Source: Kocuria sp. (GTDB taxonomy: Bacteria; Actinomycetota; Actinomycetes; Actinomycetales; Micrococcaceae). From it: DNA of 64,000 nt. Under the pieces are notes generated by a model. It was given only the letters and a program-made list of their open reading frames with translations. It made no database searches and was not told the DNA's origin. Where the stretch lies: NCBI RefSeq assembly GCF_030538595.1, contig NZ_JAUNTS010000007.1, positions 62,001 to 126,000 on the forward strand, given 5' to 3'. The translations under genes were made by a program, and so were the position numbers. Positions 61,359-64,000 of the stretch are shown in pieces (position 1 is the first letter of the stretch; the number at the start of each line of letters is the position of its first letter).

Positions 61359-62270
61359 TTATGGATTCAATACTGAATCTCCACTCAGAACATCCTGGGA
61401 AATATCAGTAGTGACCAGTGTGACGAAATTGGCCAGAAGTTGCGAGCGTTCTTCGCGTCTCCAGGCAATTGCCAGCTCAACTTCCGGGGCCTGCTCCAGC
61501 TCCCGATAGTGCACACCTTCCAGCTGAACTGCCCGCACGCTGGACGGCACCACCGCCACCCCGGCACCGGCCGCCACAAAGGACAGCACCGTGGAAGTTT
61601 CATGCGCAATGTGCGCCACTCGGTGTTTGAACCCCGCGCCCCGGCACAGTTCAACGGTTTGGCGGTACACCACGGACCCCGGCGGATAGGTGACAAACTG
61701 CTGGTCGGTCAGCTCCGGCATGGACACGGGACGGTCCTCAGCCAGCGGGCTGTGGGCAGGAATCGCCACCATCAGCGGCTCCCGCTGCATGATGCGATAC
61801 TCAATCTCTTGACTGGTCACGGGCGGCCGCAGGATGGCGGCGTCCAGACTGCGGTCCAGGAGCGCCGACTCCATGTCCGGGGTCAACATTTCTCCGTGCA
61901 GCTCCACATTCAGCCCCGGGTAGGCCACCCCAGCCGCCCGCACAATCCGTGGCATCACGCTGTAGGTGGCAGACCCGGAGAAGCCCACGCGCAGCACACC
62001 GGTGGCACCGGCCCCCACCTGATACACGTCAGCCTTGAGTGCTTCAACATCGTTGACAATCGCCCGGCCCCGCTCCAGCAGCAACTCACCGGCCGCCGTG
62101 AGATCCACACGACGAGTGGTGCGGTCAAAGAGCTTGACCCCCAGGTTCTCCTCCAGCTGCCGGATCTGCTGGGACAGCGGCGGCTGGGCAATGTGCAGAC
62201 GCTTGGCCGCACGACCGAAATGGCGTTCCTCCGCCACGGCAATGAAGTAGTTGAGTTGACGCAGATCCAC
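61359..62270 (-). CDS. LysR-type transcriptional regulator (BenM/CatR group)
   Basis: The 303-residue regulator starts at GTG 62270 (AAAGAGG upstream), 12 bp after the acyl-CoA ligase stop. The N-terminal helix-turn-helix is MDLRQLNYFIAVAEERHFGR, HIAQPPLSQQIRQLEENLGV, and the remaining 210 residues are the periplasmic-binding-like effector domain (VGFSGSATYSVMPRIVRAAG, AAGAGVAVVPSSV). It reads toward catB, which starts 42 bp later, instead of divergently as is usual for LysR genes. A GATTCA-N4-TGAATC dyad at 61364-61379 overlaps its 3' end, a possible site for controlling catB. The effector may be muconate. Confidence 0.9.
   Translation of the reverse strand: MDLRQLNYFIAVAEERHFGRAAKRLHIAQPPLSQQIRQLEENLGVKLFDRTTRRVDLTAAGELLLERGRAIVNDVEALKADVYQVGAGATGVLRVGFSGSATYSVMPRIVRAAGVAYPGLNVELHGEMLTPDMESALLDRSLDAAILRPPVTSQEIEYRIMQREPLMVAIPAHSPLAEDRPVSMPELTDQQFVTYPPGSVVYRQTVELCRGAGFKHRVAHIAHETSTVLSFVAAGAGVAVVPSSVRAVQLEGVHYRELEQAPEVELAIAWRREERSQLLANFVTLVTTDISQDVLSGDSVLNP
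61364..61379 (-). promoter_or_regulatory. GATTCA-N4-TGAATC dyad at the lysR/catB junction
   Basis: A perfect 6-bp inverted repeat with a 4-bp spacer lies 48-63 bp upstream of the catB start and overlaps the last codons of lysR. It contains ATTCAGTATTGAAT, which fits the T-N11-A pattern of LysR-type sites. No catB promoter could be fixed. Confidence 0.4.
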
Positions 62271-62282
62271 AGCTGAACCTCT

Positions 62283-64000
62283 TTAGCCCTTGTGGCTCAG
62301 ATCGACCTCGCGCCCCTGTAGGTCTTCCCGGACCAGTCGGCGCTGAATCTTGCCCAGCATGGTCCGCGGCAGGTCCTCCACCTCAATGATGCGGCGGGGC
62401 ACTTTGTACCGGGTGACCTTTTGGTAGCAGTGCTCACGCAGCGCAGATTCATCAAACCCGTGACCCGCAGCGGGAATCACGGCAGCCACCACTATTTCCG
62501 TACCGTCCTGATTCTTCAACCCTACGACGGCGGCGTCCTCCACGGCGTCGTGCATCCGCAACGCGGTCTCCACCTCACTGGGCGCCACGTTGAAGCCACC
62601 CGTGATGATGATTTCTTTCAGGCGATCCACCACGGTGATGAAACCGTCGTCATCCACCGTGACAATGTCACCGGTGCGCAACCACCCCTCATGGACGGAC
62701 TCGGCCGTGGCCTCCGGACGCTTCCAATAGCCCTGGAACACCTGCGGTCCACGCACCCACAGTTCACCCTCCTGGCCTTTGTCCACGTCCACCAGGGTTT
62801 CCGGATCAACGGTGCGGATTTCCGTGGAGGGGAAGGGAATGCCGATGGACCCGGCTCGCCGACTGTCATTGAGCGGATTGCAGGAGACCAGGGGCGAACA
62901 CTCCGTGAGGCCGTAGCCTTCGATCAACATGCCATGCGTGTGCTGCTCCCACTCGTCCACCAGGTGAACCGGAAGCGCCATGGCACCGGAGACGCCCACT
63001 GTGATGCCCTCCAGGGACACCCCTTTGGAGTCGGCTGCTTCCATGACTTTCTGGTACACGGGAGGCACCGCCGGCAGCACCGTGGCTCGGTGCTTTTTCA
63101 TGGCGCCGATGATCAGATCCGGGCGCGGCGTGGGAAAGAGCACCAACGTGGCGCCCAAGGACATGGCAAAGGTCATGCCCAAGGTCAGCCCAAAGGCGTG
63201 GAACAGCGGCAGTGCGCCGTACACCACTTCCTTGGAGCCGGAATCCAACCACTCGCGCCCCATCACGGCGTTGGACTCCAGATTGCGGTGGGTCAACATG
63301 GCGCCCTTGGGCAGCCCGGTGGTTCCGGAGGTGTACTGCAGCACAGCCAGGTCATGGGCGGTGGGATAGGGGTGATCATGGGCCAGCGGCTCATGATCCA
63401 GGAGGTCTTTCCACGGTATGGTGCCCACCGCTGGGGCCGTGAGCCCTGCGCGCTGCTCTTTGAGCTTCTTGACGGGCAGCTTCAACGCCATCCTCATGAG
63501 CCGCGGCATGGCGGTGGTGATGTCCACGGAGACAATGTGCTCCAGCCCCAGGTCCTTGGGGAGGGACTGCACCGCAGCGGCGGCCTTGTCCCACACAATG
63601 GCCACCTTGGCGCCGTGGTCCTCAAACTGATGCCGCAACTCCGGGGCCGTGTAGAGCGGGTTGTGCTCCACCACCACGGCACCCAAACGCATGGCGGCGT
63701 AAAACGCCACAATGTGTTGTGGGCAGTTGGGCAGCACAATGGCCACACGATCCCCGGCCTCCACGCCCAGAGCACGCAGCCCTTCGGCCACCCGCTCCAC
63801 ATCGGCACCCAGGTGCTCATAGGTCACGTCAGCACCAAAAAAACTCACCGCAGCCTTGGCGCCGAACTGGGCCACCGACCGTTCAAACATGTGGCTGAGG
63901 GAAGTTTCCGGAAGGTCCAGATCACGGGCCACACCGGCGTCGTAACTGGCCTGCCAGGGCCTGCCTGCCAAAAAGTCCAGGGAGGTGCCGGGGGGCGCGT
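62283..64000 (-). CDS. Acyl-CoA ligase (AMP-forming, FadD-like), 5' end cut by window
   Basis: The frame stays open to the right edge; a TTG at 63971 is the first candidate start, but upstream codons (APPGTSLDFLAGRPW) look like the normal N-terminus, so the gene is probably cut. About 570 residues are visible. AMP-binding motifs: LQYTSGTTGLPKGAMLTHRN (P-loop), GYGLTECSPLVSCNPLND, and GWLRTGDIVTVDDDGFITVVDRLKEIIITGGFNV, with the catalytic Lys in RTMLGKIQRR. Long-chain-fatty-acid-CoA ligase type. A benzoate-CoA ligase is less likely because a dioxygenase route is present. The LysR gene starts 12 bp after its stop, so the three minus-strand genes may form one operon. Confidence 0.9.
   Translation of the reverse strand, partial: APPGTSLDFLAGRPWQASYDAGVARDLDLPETSLSHMFERSVAQFGAKAAVSFFGADVTYEHLGADVERVAEGLRALGVEAGDRVAIVLPNCPQHIVAFYAAMRLGAVVVEHNPLYTAPELRHQFEDHGAKVAIVWDKAAAAVQSLPKDLGLEHIVSVDITTAMPRLMRMALKLPVKKLKEQRAGLTAPAVGTIPWKDLLDHEPLAHDHPYPTAHDLAVLQYTSGTTGLPKGAMLTHRNLESNAVMGREWLDSGSKEVVYGALPLFHAFGLTLGMTFAMSLGATLVLFPTPRPDLIIGAMKKHRATVLPAVPPVYQKVMEAADSKGVSLEGITVGVSGAMALPVHLVDEWEQHTHGMLIEGYGLTECSPLVSCNPLNDSRRAGSIGIPFPSTEIRTVDPETLVDVDKGQEGELWVRGPQVFQGYWKRPEATAESVHEGWLRTGDIVTVDDDGFITVVDRLKEIIITGGFNVAPSEVETALRMHDAVEDAAVVGLKNQDGTEIVVAAVIPAAGHGFDESALREHCYQKVTRYKVPRRIIEVEDLPRTMLGKIQRRLVREDLQGREVDLSHKG

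Overview
The window is chromosomal DNA of a high-GC Gram-positive bacterium (Actinomycetota), most likely order Micrococcales and Micrococcaceae-like. The pointers are a dnaK-grpE-dnaJ-hspR operon with HAIR operators, an actinobacterial LpqY-SugABC type sugar importer, a TPP-riboswitch-controlled YkoE/EcfAAT transporter, zinc-independent ribosomal proteins in an rpmB-rpmG-rpsN cluster, and a benABCD locus followed by a large LAL-type LuxR regulator. No phage, integrase, insertion sequence or CRISPR array was seen. The DNA reads as stable, densely coded chromosome, and both ends cut through a gene.

Layout. 1-6.05 kb: a partial hexose-6-phosphate mutarotase, an AGCS amino-acid symporter, a Bcr/CflA drug exporter, trmB, and a divergent DUF4188/MerR pair. 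6.05-10.3 kb: heat-shock operon dnaK-grpE-dnaJ-hspR (minus strand), with one perfect and one degenerate HAIR site around its promoter and strong hairpins in both internal gaps. 10.4-11.6 kb: low-molecular-weight protein tyrosine phosphatase and a P-loop kinase. 11.7-14.9 kb: TPP riboswitch, ykoE and a two-ATPase/EcfT fusion (thiamine-precursor uptake). 15-22.3 kb: DUF4235 protein and a six-gene Mrp antiporter operon with fused A and B subunits. 22.5-27 kb: UMF1-type transporter, dcd, tRNA-Gly(CCC), a methyltransferase, panD and an AEC transporter. 27.3-31.8 kb: trehalose-type ABC importer ending in a perfect 30-bp hairpin. 31.8-35.7 kb: two membrane-anchored unknowns and a thioredoxin/NHL protein. 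35.9-42.1 kb: copper/haem cluster (His-rich membrane protein, CopC, PCuAC, Dyp peroxidase, CopD-CtaG). 42.6-43.9 kb: HU, S14, L33 and L28. 44-50.3 kb: malQ, a HAD phosphatase, a CitE-like lyase, a glutathionyl-hydroquinone-reductase-like protein and a small membrane protein. 50.4-64 kb: a MarR regulator, a hairpin-rich non-coding stretch, then catA divergent from benA-benB-benC-benD, a LAL regulator (probable BenR), catB, a LysR regulator and an acyl-CoA ligase that runs off the right end.

How the genes fit together. Benzoate is dihydroxylated by BenAB with electrons from BenC. BenD rearomatises the diol to catechol, CatA opens the ring to cis,cis-muconate, and CatB cyclises that to muconolactone. 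The rest of the beta-ketoadipate branch is not in the window. The MarR gene and the quinone-reductase-like enzyme nearby could serve aromatic or quinone stress, but that is only inference from position.

Most notable: BenC carries a C-terminal FCD domain, the ligand-binding domain of GntR-type repressors, fused to a normal ferredoxin-reductase. Also notable are a 63-bp repeat with inverted ends present twice in intergenic DNA (76% identical, no gaps), a 541-bp non-coding stretch with about seven hairpins between marR and catA, and very long perfect hairpins at three convergent gene junctions.
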